NCBI RefSeq assembly: GCF_000472865.1
Contig: NZ_AXAP01000003.1
Coordinates: 194,048 to 258,047, forward strand
DNA: 64,000 nt
Direction: 5' to 3'
Source of the DNA: Bradyrhizobium elkanii WSM2783
GTDB taxonomy: Bacteria > Pseudomonadota > Alphaproteobacteria > Rhizobiales > Xanthobacteraceae
A program made the translations under genes and the position numbers. The notes beneath the pieces are model-generated. The model was not told where the DNA came from, did no database searches, and saw only the letters and a program-made list of their open reading frames with translations. Below, piece after piece: positions 9,337-18,332 of this stretch (position 1 is the stretch's first letter; each line of letters starts with the position of its first letter).

Positions 9337-10374
9337 ATGGCAAGCATTGATCTTGGCGCCGCGCGCAGCGGCTCCATTGCCGAGACGGCAAGCGTTGTCA
9401 TCATCGCCGCTGCCTTCATCCCCTGGATCAGCCAGAACCCCGCAGTCTACTCGCTGGCCAATCAGATCCTGATTGGGGTCACCGCTGCGCTCAGCGTTTA
9501 CATCATGCTGCGCATGAACCTGATGACCTTTGCAGTGCCCACGTTCATGGCGATCGGAGGCTATACCGCGGCGATCCTCGGTCTCCGCCATGGCGTCACG
9601 GATGTTCTGCTGCTCGGCATTGCCAGTTTCGTGGTGCCGGCGCTGTTTGCTTTGCCGCTGGGTGCGCTGGTGCTCCGTCTCACAGGCGTCTACTTCGTGC
9701 TGGTCACCTTCGTCCTCACCGAGATCACACAGCTCGTGCTGTTCGAGATGCCGGGCTGGACTGGAGGAGCCAACGGTCTGGTCGGCATGCCCGCCGTGAC
9801 CTTCTTCGGGATCGAACTCGGCGATAATCGTGCGGTGCTCTTGGTCACGACCGGCCTGGCGCTCGCCGGTGCGCTGATCACGGCCGCGGTCACTCGCCGC
9901 TTGCGTCAGCATTTTGCGGCGATCGAAGAGAACGAGTTGCTGGCGCAATCTCTCGGGCTCGTCGTCTGGCACCACAAGGCATTCGGCTTTGCGATCGCGG
10001 GCGGTGTCTCCGGGCTCGCTGGCTTTGCGTTGGTCAACATGCTGCTCACCGCGCATCCGACCTCGTTCAGTCCACTCTCATCGGTGAACTACATCGCCTA
10101 CACGATCATCGGTGGCAAGAGCACCATGCTCGGGCCGCTCGTCGGCGGGGCCTTGCTGATCTGGGCAGGAGAAATCTTTGCGCTGCGCGGTGAATTTTCC
10201 CAGCTCCTGTTCGGATTCCTCATCGTGGTCGTGGTGCTGGCGGCGCGAGAGGGCATCGTTGGCACCGTGTCTCGGTTTCTCCTGTTCTTAAGTTCGCGCG
10301 TTCTCCGCCGATCCACCATCAACCCTGGCTCCGGCGCCCTGGGGGCCCCGGCCGCCACGGAGTCGCAGCCATGA
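9337..10374 (+). CDS. Branched-chain-type ABC transporter permease (LivM type)
   Basis: A 345-residue permease of the LivM family with multiple hydrophobic segments, the central GVYFVLVTFVLTEITQL stretch and the C-terminal IGGKSTMLGPLVGGALL coupling loop. It starts three bases after LivH and its stop overlaps the next ATG by four bases. The last 25 or so residues (Pro/Ala/Gly-rich) extend beyond the usual family end. It forms the transmembrane channel with the LivH-type subunit. Confidence 0.92.
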   Translation: MASIDLGAARSGSIAETASVVIIAAAFIPWISQNPAVYSLANQILIGVTAALSVYIMLRMNLMTFAVPTFMAIGGYTAAILGLRHGVTDVLLLGIASFVVPALFALPLGALVLRLTGVYFVLVTFVLTEITQLVLFEMPGWTGGANGLVGMPAVTFFGIELGDNRAVLLVTTGLALAGALITAAVTRRLRQHFAAIEENELLAQSLGLVVWHHKAFGFAIAGGVSGLAGFALVNMLLTAHPTSFSPLSSVNYIAYTIIGGKSTMLGPLVGGALLIWAGEIFALRGEFSQLLFGFLIVVVVLAAREGIVGTVSRFLLFLSSRVLRRSTINPGSGALGAPAATESQP

Positions 10375-11249
10375 CGAGGAGCAGAGAGCCGCTTCCCAGA
10401 GAAGCGGCACGAACCGAGAGCCGTTTCGGCGAAGGGTTTGTAATGCCCCCGGGCGATGTCCTTGGTGTCATGGGACCGCGGCTCGACCGACGCGAATCTG
10501 TCGTTGGCATCGCGAACTCATCGATGCGTCTCGAGGTCACCGACATCTGCAAGCGTTTCGGCGGACTGCACGTCTTCAACGACGTGAGCTTCTCGATCTC
10601 GCCCGGAGAGGTGCTCGGCGTGATTGGCCCCAACGGTGCCGGCAAGACCACCTTGATCAACGTGATCTGCGGCATGCTTCCGCCAACCAGCGGCCGCGTC
10701 CTGCTCGGCGGCCGCGACATGACTGGAAAGCCACTCCATGCCGTGAGCCGCGCGGGGATCGTGCGCAGCTTTCAGCAGACCAATACGTTCCGCACGGCCA
10801 CGGTGCGCGAGAATATCTCGCGCGCGGTGCGCTTCAGCAATGGCGGAGAGCACGCGTGGCAAGCCATCACGCCGCTGATCGATGAATTCGAGCTTGCCGC
10901 ACACCTCGACGAGCAAAGCGACAAGCTGCCTTACGGATTGCAGAAGATGCTCGGCCTCGTGCTTGCCTGCGCGGTGCGGCCGAAAGTGCTGCTGCTGGAT
11001 GAACCGGCCGCCGGTCTTGAACGGCGCGAGCGCCTGCGTATCGATGCCTTCGTCCGTCATGCCGTAACGGAGTTGGGGTGCGGCGTTCTGATCGTCGAGC
11101 ACGACATGGATCTGGTGCGCAGGCTCTGCCCGAAGATCCTGGTGCTGGATTCCGGCCGCGTGCTGGCCGAGGGCTCGCCAACAGAAGTGCTGTCGCGCAA
11201 GGACGTCATCGACGCTTATCTCGGGACGATGGACGAGGCAGAAGCATGA
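10371..11249 (+). CDS. ABC transporter ATP-binding protein (LivG type)
   Basis: An ATPase with Walker A GPNGAGKTT, a degenerate signature (LPYGLQKMLGLV in place of LSGGQ-like) and Walker B VLLLDEPAAGLE. Family members start near MRLEVTDICKRFGG, at the internal ATG at 10524 (residue 52, giving 241 residues). The 10371 start is listed because its ATGA overlaps the LivM stop, but the first 51 residues (Arg/Glu-rich) have no family resemblance and may not be translated. It works with the LivF-type ATPase to power import. The end overlaps the next start by four bases. Confidence 0.85.
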   Translation: MTRSREPLPREAARTESRFGEGFVMPPGDVLGVMGPRLDRRESVVGIANSSMRLEVTDICKRFGGLHVFNDVSFSISPGEVLGVIGPNGAGKTTLINVICGMLPPTSGRVLLGGRDMTGKPLHAVSRAGIVRSFQQTNTFRTATVRENISRAVRFSNGGEHAWQAITPLIDEFELAAHLDEQSDKLPYGLQKMLGLVLACAVRPKVLLLDEPAAGLERRERLRIDAFVRHAVTELGCGVLIVEHDMDLVRRLCPKILVLDSGRVLAEGSPTEVLSRKDVIDAYLGTMDEAEA

Positions 11250-11941
11250 TGCTCGCGGTACAAAATCTCGAAGTCCGCTATGGCGGCATCACGGCGCTGC
11301 GGGGGGTCTCGATCGAAGTTGCGGAGGGCGAAACAGTCCTGCTGGTGGGTGCCAACGGAGCAGGCAAATCAAGCCTGATCAATGCCGTCATCGGTCTTGC
11401 CGGCGCTGCGCGCGGCACGGTGCGTTTTGCAGGCCGGGACATCAGCGCGCTCGCATGCGATGGCAGGGCGCGGGCCGGCATGGGTTATTCGCCGGAAGGC
11501 CGCCGCGTATTTCCGACCATGTCGGTCGCCGACAACGTTCTGAGCGGTGCCTGCGGGCGAGGCCGTGCCGCACAACGCGAAGCCTGGGACTGGCTCTGCG
11601 GCCTCTTTCCGATGCTGCGGGAACGCGCGGCCCAGCCGGCGGGACAGTTGTCCGGCGGCCAGCAGCAGATCGTGGCTCTGGCCCGGGCGATGAGTTCGTT
11701 TCCCAAGCTGCTGCTGCTGGATGAGCCTTTCCTCGGCCTTGCGCCGGTGTGGATCGCGCGGATCAGCGAGGCGATCCGCCACATGCAGGCGCGTGGCACC
11801 ACGATCCTCATGACCGAGCAAATGGCGCGGCCGGCGCTCAAGCTTGCGACGCGCGGCTATGTGATGCGCGGCGGCGAGATCAGGCGAAGTGGCTCGGTGG
11901 CCGAAATACGCGATGTCGCGTTGGCCGAGGAGTATCTGTAA
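11246..11941 (+). CDS. ABC transporter ATP-binding protein (LivF type)
   Basis: A 231-residue ATPase with Walker A GANGAGKSS, signature LSGGQQQIVALARA and Walker B LLLLDEPFLGLAP, all typical of LivF. Its start overlaps the LivG stop (ATGA) and its last base is the first base of the next ATG, so translation is tightly coupled. It completes a five-component Liv-type importer (binding protein, two permeases, two ATPases) dedicated to the catabolic genes that follow. Confidence 0.93.
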   Translation: MMLAVQNLEVRYGGITALRGVSIEVAEGETVLLVGANGAGKSSLINAVIGLAGAARGTVRFAGRDISALACDGRARAGMGYSPEGRRVFPTMSVADNVLSGACGRGRAAQREAWDWLCGLFPMLRERAAQPAGQLSGGQQQIVALARAMSSFPKLLLLDEPFLGLAPVWIARISEAIRHMQARGTTILMTEQMARPALKLATRGYVMRGGEIRRSGSVAEIRDVALAEEYL

Positions 11942-13329
11942 TGGCTCAAATCAATGCAACAACGCGTCTTGGCGCCTTTGTCGCGTCGGCGGCTGAAGCA
12001 GAACTCGCGGCCGAGATCGCGGTGAAGGCGGCGATCTGCCTGCTCGATTCACTTGGACTTGCTTTGGCGTCACGGGACGAACCGACGGCCACGGCAGCGC
12101 GGGCGATGACGACGGATGTCGCACCTAGCTCGCGAAGTGCGCGGATCTGGGCCAGCGGCAAACACGTACCACTGTCCGAAGCGGTGCTTGCCAATGGCAT
12201 TGCCGTCCATGCGCATTTCCAGGACGATACCAACCACGATTCATGGACCCATCCAGGATCGTTGATCTCGCCGGTCGTCGTGTGCTTGGGCGAGGCGCGC
12301 GACGCGCCGTTGCGGGTCGTCCTCAATGCGCTCACGGCCGGATATGCCACGCTGAAATGGCTCGGCGCCGGCGAGAGCGTTGCGCGCGGTCTGATCGGGC
12401 GAGGCGTGCGCACCAGTCCGACCTTTGGCACCATAGCCGCGGCCGCCGCCGGTGCCGCAGCGCTTGGTCTCGACCCGTCGAAAGCCACGAGCGCGGTCGC
12501 GATTGCGGCTTCCACGACAGGAGGTACGCTTGAGCCGGTGCGCTGCGGATCCGACGAATGGCGTGTGCAGAATGGGCGCGCCGCTCACGGCGGGTTCATC
12601 GCCGCTGGCCTCGCCGCGCGCGGCGTGCAGGGTGCACCCGATGCGCTGGAAGGGCCGAAGGGTTTTCTGCGCTCACTTGGTGGCCTCGACCGCACGCCCG
12701 AGACCTGGCTGAAAAATCCCGATCCCGCGACGATGATCGGCGTCATGGCCAAACCGTTCGCCACGCTCGGCGATAACATGTCCGCTGTGATTGCAGCCAG
12801 CCTGCTAAACCGCGACGGCATCGACCTTGCGCTCACCAGGCGGATCACGGTGACGATCTGGCGTCCCTACACCGAGTATCCCGGAACATCGTTCAAGGGA
12901 CCATTTACGAGCATCGTTCAGACGCAGGCCAGCACCGCCTTCGCGGTCGCCGCCATGCTCCGCTACGGCCGGCTCGACTACGAGATGGGCGCCGAACACC
13001 AGCGGGATCCGGAGATCCTGGCACTGGTCGAGAAGACGACAGTGCTGCCTGACGATGTCGGGACACATCTTGATGCAACCGTCGAGGTCGAGACGGATGA
13101 CGGCGGCCGCTATCGCCGCACCGCGCGCGAAGCGCCCAGGACATTGGTCTTCCAGGATGAGGCGCGCGCTACCGAAGTGTTCGAAGCCCGCATGGCGCGA
13201 TCGGGATTTCCATCCGGCGCCGCAAGCCGGCTGGCCGCGGAGGTCTTCGCCTCTGCGCGCAATGGCGGAGCGATGCCGATCCGCGCGTTGCTCGATCGTG
13301 TCACCTCGTTTCAGGGAGAAAACAGATGA
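11941..13329 (+). CDS. MmgE/PrpD family protein
   Basis: A 462-residue member of the MmgE/PrpD family, whose characterised members include 2-methylcitrate dehydratase, cis-aconitate decarboxylase and iminodisuccinate epimerase. Visible hallmarks are the DSLG stretch near the start, HFQDDTNHDSWTHPGS (the usual D-D-H region) and RGVRTSPTFGTIAAAAAGAA. The start overlaps the LivF stop by one base. A second paralogue lies downstream (18333). In this operon it probably dehydrates, decarboxylates or isomerises a carboxylic acid taken up by the Liv transporter; the exact reaction cannot be read from sequence. Confidence 0.87.
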   Translation: MAQINATTRLGAFVASAAEAELAAEIAVKAAICLLDSLGLALASRDEPTATAARAMTTDVAPSSRSARIWASGKHVPLSEAVLANGIAVHAHFQDDTNHDSWTHPGSLISPVVVCLGEARDAPLRVVLNALTAGYATLKWLGAGESVARGLIGRGVRTSPTFGTIAAAAAGAAALGLDPSKATSAVAIAASTTGGTLEPVRCGSDEWRVQNGRAAHGGFIAAGLAARGVQGAPDALEGPKGFLRSLGGLDRTPETWLKNPDPATMIGVMAKPFATLGDNMSAVIAASLLNRDGIDLALTRRITVTIWRPYTEYPGTSFKGPFTSIVQTQASTAFAVAAMLRYGRLDYEMGAEHQRDPEILALVEKTTVLPDDVGTHLDATVEVETDDGGRYRRTAREAPRTLVFQDEARATEVFEARMARSGFPSGAASRLAAEVFASARNGGAMPIRALLDRVTSFQGENR

Positions 13330-14135
13330 AACTCGGATTGGAAGGCAAGACAGCCATCGTCACCGGCGGCAGCAAGGGTATCGGACTCGAGACGTGCCGG
13401 CTGCTGGCCGAAGAGGGCGTCAAGGTGCTCATCTGCGCACGGCGCGAGGACGCGCTCGCCGAGGCGCGCGCCGACATTGAGAAGACCACGGGCGCGAAGG
13501 TCGAGACCTTGTCGCTCGACGTGACTGATTTGAAGCAGATCGAGCAACTGCCGATGGTCGCCCGCGACCGTCTCGGCCGCATCGATATCCTCGTCAACAA
13601 TGCCGGCACCGGCACCTACAAGCCCTTCCTCGAAGTGACCGACGAGGAATTGCAATACGGCATGGCGATCAACTTCTTCGCCCAGTTCCGCATCTGCCAG
13701 CGCATCATTCCCGTCATGATCCAGCAGAAAGGCGGCAGCATCGTCAACGTCTCGGGCGAGACCGGCATCATGGTGACGATGCCGCCTTTCCTGTCGTCCT
13801 GTACCGGGCCGGCCAAGTCGGCCGAGATCAGGTTCTCCAAGATTATGGCCAACGAATTCGGGCCACACAATATCCGCATCAACTGCGTGGTTCCGGGCTT
13901 CGTCAACACGCCGGAACGGTTCGCGAAATGGGAGCGCGAGCTCGCCAAGCGCAATCTCAGCGCCGAGGAAGGGGAGGCCGAACGGCGGCGCTGGTCGGAG
14001 AACAATTCGATGCGCAACACGCGCTGGGGCACGCCACAAGAGCTCGCCAATCTGATCGTGTTCGCGCTGTCGGACCGGGCGAGCTTCGTCAACGGCGCGG
14101 TGCTCGTGGCGGACAACGCGATGGACAAGTCCTGA
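13326..14135 (+). CDS. SDR family protein lacking the catalytic tyrosine
   Basis: A 269-residue short-chain dehydrogenase fold. The NAD(P) motif TGGSKGIG (residues 13-20) and NNAG are intact. Where the classical YxxxK is expected there is CTGPAKSAE: Lys164 is present but the residue four before it is Thr160, and no tyrosine is near. The serine of VNVSGETG is kept. The gene overlaps the MmgE/PrpD stop by four bases. It may be an atypical oxidoreductase or a non-redox SDR. The fold is certain; the reaction is not. Confidence 0.85.
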   Translation: MKLGLEGKTAIVTGGSKGIGLETCRLLAEEGVKVLICARREDALAEARADIEKTTGAKVETLSLDVTDLKQIEQLPMVARDRLGRIDILVNNAGTGTYKPFLEVTDEELQYGMAINFFAQFRICQRIIPVMIQQKGGSIVNVSGETGIMVTMPPFLSSCTGPAKSAEIRFSKIMANEFGPHNIRINCVVPGFVNTPERFAKWERELAKRNLSAEEGEAERRRWSENNSMRNTRWGTPQELANLIVFALSDRASFVNGAVLVADNAMDKS

Positions 14136-14209
14136 GGCGTGGGGGCGGAAAGCTTGGACGGAATGATGATGGCGAAACGGGGATGCTGCATCCCATCGAG
14201 GAGAACGCA

Positions 14210-15376
14210 ATGGCCGAGATCGACAAGCCGCTGAAAGGCATCACCGTCGTGGAGCTCGGTCACAGCGTGGCCGCGCCTTACGCCGGGCTGATCCTGGCCG
14301 ATCTCGGCGCGCGCGTGATCAAAGTCGAGAACCCGAAGAGCGGCGACTATGCGCGCGGCTGGGGGCCTCCGTTCTGGAACGAGACCGCCAGCGCCTTCCA
14401 TTGCCTCAACCGCGGCAAGGAGGACGTCACGATCGACTTCAGCGATGCGCGTGAATGCCGCGAGTTGAAGTCACTCATTCTGTCGCAAGCCGACGCCGTG
14501 ATCCAGAATCTGCGGCCCGGCATTCTCAGCAAGTTCGGGCTCACGGCCGAGGCGTTGCGTGCCGAGAAGCCTGCGCTGATCTGGTGTGACATTGGGGCGT
14601 TCGGCAGCAAGGGGCCGCTCGCGAGCAAGCCGGGTTACGATCCGCTCGCGCAGGCCAGCACGGGGATCATGAGTGTCACGGGCGAGGGCGGTCGGCCACC
14701 GGTGCGGGTCGGCGTTTCCCTGATCGACATGGGCTCGGGCATGTGGGCCGTGATCGGCTTGCTCGCCTCGCTGGTTGCGCGCAAGAGCGGCGCCGAAGGA
14801 CGGATTGTCTCGACGTCGCTGTACGAGACCGGCCTTGCCTGGATGACCGTGCCGCTCGCCGGTTACGCGGCATCCGGCGAAGTGCGCAAGCCCTACGGCT
14901 CGGGCACGGCGGAGATCGTGCCCTATCAGGCTTTCGAGGCATCCGATGGCTGGCTGATGATTGCCGCCGGCAATGACAATCTGTTCCGCAAGCTCTGCAG
15001 TGCATTGGGGCTCGATGCGCTTGCGTCCGATCCGGCCTTCGCCACGAATGCGGCGCGCGTCGTCAACCGCGAGCGGCTCTTGCCGCAGATTGGAGCCGCG
15101 GTTCAGCGATATTCGGGTGAGGCGCTCGGCAAGCTGCTTGACGACGCCGGGGTGCCCAATGCGCCGCTGCTTGGCATTGATGAGGTCGCCAAGCATCCGC
15201 AGACCCGCGCGCTCGACATGACGGTGCGTTGCGATGACGACGACATCGACCTGGTCGGCATTCCCCTCGCGTTCAACGGGGCCCGCCCTCGGGCGCGCAC
15301 GCCGGCTCCGACACTCGGTCAGCACAACGCTATCCTTCGGACATCCGCCAGCAGGGAGACCGCCAATGCGAAGTGA
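14210..15376 (+). CDS. CaiB/BaiF family CoA transferase
   Basis: A 388-residue class III CoA transferase. N-terminal GITVVELGHSVAAPYAG and VIKVENPKSGDYARG are typical, and Asp173 in SLIDMGSG fits the family's catalytic aspartate that carries the acyl anhydride/CoA thioester. The ATG at 14210 follows GAGGAG; the next gene's ATG (15366) lies inside its tail. It would activate the pathway acid by transferring CoA from a donor such as succinyl-CoA, giving the substrate for the hydratase, lyase and dehydrogenase downstream. Donor and acceptor are inferred. Confidence 0.9.
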   Translation: MAEIDKPLKGITVVELGHSVAAPYAGLILADLGARVIKVENPKSGDYARGWGPPFWNETASAFHCLNRGKEDVTIDFSDARECRELKSLILSQADAVIQNLRPGILSKFGLTAEALRAEKPALIWCDIGAFGSKGPLASKPGYDPLAQASTGIMSVTGEGGRPPVRVGVSLIDMGSGMWAVIGLLASLVARKSGAEGRIVSTSLYETGLAWMTVPLAGYAASGEVRKPYGSGTAEIVPYQAFEASDGWLMIAAGNDNLFRKLCSALGLDALASDPAFATNAARVVNRERLLPQIGAAVQRYSGEALGKLLDDAGVPNAPLLGIDEVAKHPQTRALDMTVRCDDDDIDLVGIPLAFNGARPRARTPAPTLGQHNAILRTSASRETANAK

Positions 15377-16160
15377 TTTCGAAACCATCACGGCGGAACG
15401 GCGGGACAATCACATCCTGCTGGTTACCTTGAACCGGCCCGACGCCGCCAATGCCATGAACACCCAGATGGGCCTCGACCTGACGGAGCTGTTCGAAGGG
15501 CTGACCGTCGATCTCGAAGGACTCCGCGTCGCGGTTCTGACCGGCAGCGGCGCGAAGGCGTTTTGCGCCGGCGGTGATCTCAAGCAGCGTAACGGCATGA
15601 CGGATGATGCATGGCAGGCCCAGCATCTCGTGTTCGAGCGCATGCTGCGCGCGATCCTGGCTTGCCCGATTCCGGTCATTGCAGCGGTGAACGGCGCCGC
15701 ATATGGCGGGGGTTGCGAGATCGCAGCCGCAGCCGATTTCGTCTACGCCGCGACCAACGCACGCTTTGCGCTGACGGAGGTGACGCTCGGCATCATGCCC
15801 GGGGCAGGCGGCACGCAGAACCTGCCGCGCGCTGTCGGCGAACGTCGCGCCAAGGAAGTCATCCTCTCCGGCCTGCCGTTCTCGGCCGAGGAGGCGGAGC
15901 GCTGGGGACTGGTCAATCGCGTGCTGCCGCCCGACGAATTGCTGACAGCAACGCTGGCCATCGCCGAGCGGATCGCCGGCAATGGTCCGATCTCGGTGCG
16001 CCAGGCCAAGCAGGCGATCCACCGCGGCCTGCAGATGTCGCTTGCGGACGGTCTTGCTTTCGAAATCGAGGCCTACAACCGGCTGGTTCCGACGTCGGAC
16101 CGTCGCGAAGGCGTCCTCGCGTTCAACGAGCGTCGCAAGCCGAACTTTCACGGCAAGTAA
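15366..16160 (+). CDS. Enoyl-CoA hydratase/isomerase family protein
   Basis: A 264-residue crotonase. The oxyanion-hole and CoA-binding segments are visible: FCAGGDLKQR, AAVNGAAYGGGCEIA and the TLGIMPGAGGTQNLPR stretch, whose glutamate (LTEVTLG) is in the usual catalytic position. It overlaps the CoA transferase by 11 bases. It probably hydrates an unsaturated acyl-CoA produced by the acyl-CoA dehydrogenase encoded downstream, yielding the 3-hydroxyacyl-CoA that the HMG-CoA-lyase-like enzyme would cleave. Confidence 0.9.
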   Translation: MRSDFETITAERRDNHILLVTLNRPDAANAMNTQMGLDLTELFEGLTVDLEGLRVAVLTGSGAKAFCAGGDLKQRNGMTDDAWQAQHLVFERMLRAILACPIPVIAAVNGAAYGGGCEIAAAADFVYAATNARFALTEVTLGIMPGAGGTQNLPRAVGERRAKEVILSGLPFSAEEAERWGLVNRVLPPDELLTATLAIAERIAGNGPISVRQAKQAIHRGLQMSLADGLAFEIEAYNRLVPTSDRREGVLAFNERRKPNFHGK

Positions 16161-16172
16161 TGGAGGCGCGAG

Positions 16173-17108
16173 ATGCGTGAGAGAGCTCATGTTCGCGAGG
16201 TTGGGCCGAGGGATGGATTGCAGCTCGTGAAGGCGATCCTGCCAAGTGCGCGCAAGCTCGCCTGGTGTCGGGGCATGGTCGAGGCGGGCATCAACGATAT
16301 CGAGGTGACGTCCTTCGTGCCGCCAAAGGTGATCCCTCAGTTTGCCGATGCGGAGGAGGTGGCGCGCGGCGCGACCGCGATTACCGGCTGCCGGCCTTCG
16401 GTGCTGGTGCCGAACCTGCGCGGTGCGGAGCGCGCATTGGCGCTGGATCTGGCGCAGGTCAACTATGTGCTGTCCGCGAGCGAGGAGCACAACCTCGCCA
16501 ATGTCCGTCGCAGCACCGAGGAGTCGCTGCAGGATTTTGCCCGCATCGTCGCAGCGCGTGATCAACACGCCGGCGCGCGCATTGCGCTCGGCGCCGGGAT
16601 TGCCACGGCCTTCGGTTGCACCATTTCCGGATCGGTGTCGGAGGCGCGGGTCGTCGAGATCGCGGTGCGGCTTGCCGAAATGGGAGCCGATGAGATCATC
16701 GTCGCCGACACCGTCGGCTACGGTGATCCGGGCCAGGTCCGCCGGTTGATGAAGGCGGTGATCGCCGCTATCGGCCGCGTTCCGGTTGCCTGTCATTTCC
16801 ACGATACCCGGGGCCTCGGCCTCGCCAACGTCACCGCCGCGCTCGAAGCCGGCGTTCGTGCCTTCGATGCATCGCTCGCGGGACTTGGCGGCTGTCCCTT
16901 CGCGCCCGGCGCGACCGGCAACATCGATACCGAAGACACCGTGTTCCTGCTGGAGCAACTCGGCTTCGATACCGGCGCCGATGTCGAAGCGCTGATTGCA
17001 TTGCGCAGGGAGGTCGAAAGCTGGTTGCCGGGCGAACGGTTCTCCGGCGCCATCGCTCGCGCTGGATTGCCGAAGACCTATCGCACGCCTGCCAGGGTTG
17101 CCGTCTGA
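16173..17108 (+). CDS. Hydroxymethylglutaryl-CoA lyase-like enzyme (DRE-TIM family)
   Basis: A 311-residue DRE-TIM metallolyase. The metal/catalytic motif REVGPRDGLQ lies near the N-terminus, followed by the metal histidines in CHFHDTRGLGLAN and the Cys-containing GLGGCPFAPGATGN loop of HMG-CoA lyases. It would catalyse a retro-Claisen/aldol cleavage of a 3-hydroxy-3-methylacyl-CoA-type substrate to acetyl-CoA or pyruvate plus a second product. The start follows GGAGG. Homologues act on HMG-CoA, citramalyl-CoA or similar compounds; which one applies here is unknown. Confidence 0.88.
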   Translation: MRERAHVREVGPRDGLQLVKAILPSARKLAWCRGMVEAGINDIEVTSFVPPKVIPQFADAEEVARGATAITGCRPSVLVPNLRGAERALALDLAQVNYVLSASEEHNLANVRRSTEESLQDFARIVAARDQHAGARIALGAGIATAFGCTISGSVSEARVVEIAVRLAEMGADEIIVADTVGYGDPGQVRRLMKAVIAAIGRVPVACHFHDTRGLGLANVTAALEAGVRAFDASLAGLGGCPFAPGATGNIDTEDTVFLLEQLGFDTGADVEALIALRREVESWLPGERFSGAIARAGLPKTYRTPARVAV

Positions 17109-17119
17109 AAGGATACTGC

Positions 17120-18322
17120 ATGAACTATCACGACACTTCCCATCAGGCTGAGGCCGAAGTCACCGTTGTCGTGGGCGAGGATTTTCCGGAGCTGCGCAGC
17201 ACGGTCCGAAAAATCTGCGAAAGATTCCCCGGCGAATACTGGCGCGCGCTCGATGAGCGCAGCGGCTATCCGGCCGAATTCGTCGCCGCTCTGACCGAGG
17301 CCGGCTTCCTCGGCGCCCTCATTCCGGAGGAATACGGCGGCTCGGGCCTGCCGCTGCGCGCGGCTGCTGTGATCCTCGAAGAGATCAATGCCAATGGCTG
17401 TACGGCGAGCCCAGCGCATGCGCAGATGTACATCATGGGCACGCTGTTGCGTCACGGCAGCGAGAAGCAAAAGCGCAGCTATCTTCCGGATATTGCCGCT
17501 GGAAAGTTGCGGCTGCAGGCCTTTGGCGTCACCGAGCCCAATACCGGCTCCGACACCACCCAGCTCAAGACACGGGCGGAGCGCCAGGGCGACGTCTACG
17601 TCATCAATGGCCAGAAGATCTGGACCTCGCGCGCGCTCTATTCCGACCTCATGCTGCTGCTTGCACGCACCACGCCGCTCGATCAGGCGAAGCGTCGTAC
17701 CGAGGGACTTTCGGTGTTCCTCGTTGATTTGCGCGAGGCCAAGGGCAATGGCGTCGAGATCCGCCCGATCAAGGCGATGATCAACCACAACACCACCGAA
17801 GTCTTTATCGAGAACCTGCGAGTCCCGGTGGAGAATTTGATCGGCGAGGAGGGACAGGGCTTTCGCTACATCCTCGACGGCATGAACGCCGAGCGCATCC
17901 TGGTCGCTTCCGAATGCGTCGGCGATGGGCGCTGGCTGCTCAACAAGGGCGTCGCCTACGCCAATCAGCGCAGCGTGTTCGGCCGCCCCATCGGACAGAA
18001 CCAGGGTGTTCAGTTTCCGCTGGCGCGCGCCTACGCCGAGCTTGAGGCGGCCGACATGATGTGCCGCCGCGCCGCGGCGCTCTTCCAGGCCGGCCGCCCC
18101 TGCGGTGCCGATGCCAATATCGCCAAGCTGCTTGCCTCCGAAGCGACGTGGAAGGCGGCCGATACGACGTTCCAGACCCATGGCGGCTTCGCCTTTGCGC
18201 AGGAATACGACGTCGAGCGCAAGTGGCGCGAGGTTAGACTTTACCAGACGGCCCCGATCTCGACCAACATGGTGCTCGCCTATGTGGCGCAGCACGTGCT
18301 CGGTCTTCCCCGATCCTATTGA
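17120..18322 (+). CDS. Acyl-CoA dehydrogenase
   Basis: A 400-residue flavoprotein with the usual domain order. An N-terminal helical domain is followed by a middle domain with FGVTEPNTGSDTTQLKT and INGQKIWTSRA, then a C-terminal helical domain with RSVFGRPIGQNQGVQFPLA and TFQTHGGFAFAQEYDVER. It would oxidise a saturated acyl-CoA to the enoyl-CoA, passing electrons to ETF. Start ATG 11 bases after the lyase stop, preceded by AAAGGA. Substrate chain is inferred to be the CoA ester made by the CaiB enzyme. Confidence 0.92.
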   Translation: MNYHDTSHQAEAEVTVVVGEDFPELRSTVRKICERFPGEYWRALDERSGYPAEFVAALTEAGFLGALIPEEYGGSGLPLRAAAVILEEINANGCTASPAHAQMYIMGTLLRHGSEKQKRSYLPDIAAGKLRLQAFGVTEPNTGSDTTQLKTRAERQGDVYVINGQKIWTSRALYSDLMLLLARTTPLDQAKRRTEGLSVFLVDLREAKGNGVEIRPIKAMINHNTTEVFIENLRVPVENLIGEEGQGFRYILDGMNAERILVASECVGDGRWLLNKGVAYANQRSVFGRPIGQNQGVQFPLARAYAELEAADMMCRRAAALFQAGRPCGADANIAKLLASEATWKAADTTFQTHGGFAFAQEYDVERKWREVRLYQTAPISTNMVLAYVAQHVLGLPRSY

Positions 18323-18332
18323 GGAGGCGACC

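Noticed and set aside
8401..10056. Antisense open frame of 551 codons opposite the Liv permeases
   Set aside because: It spans two clear permease genes; its Gln/Arg/Glu-rich product is typical of a high-GC shadow frame.
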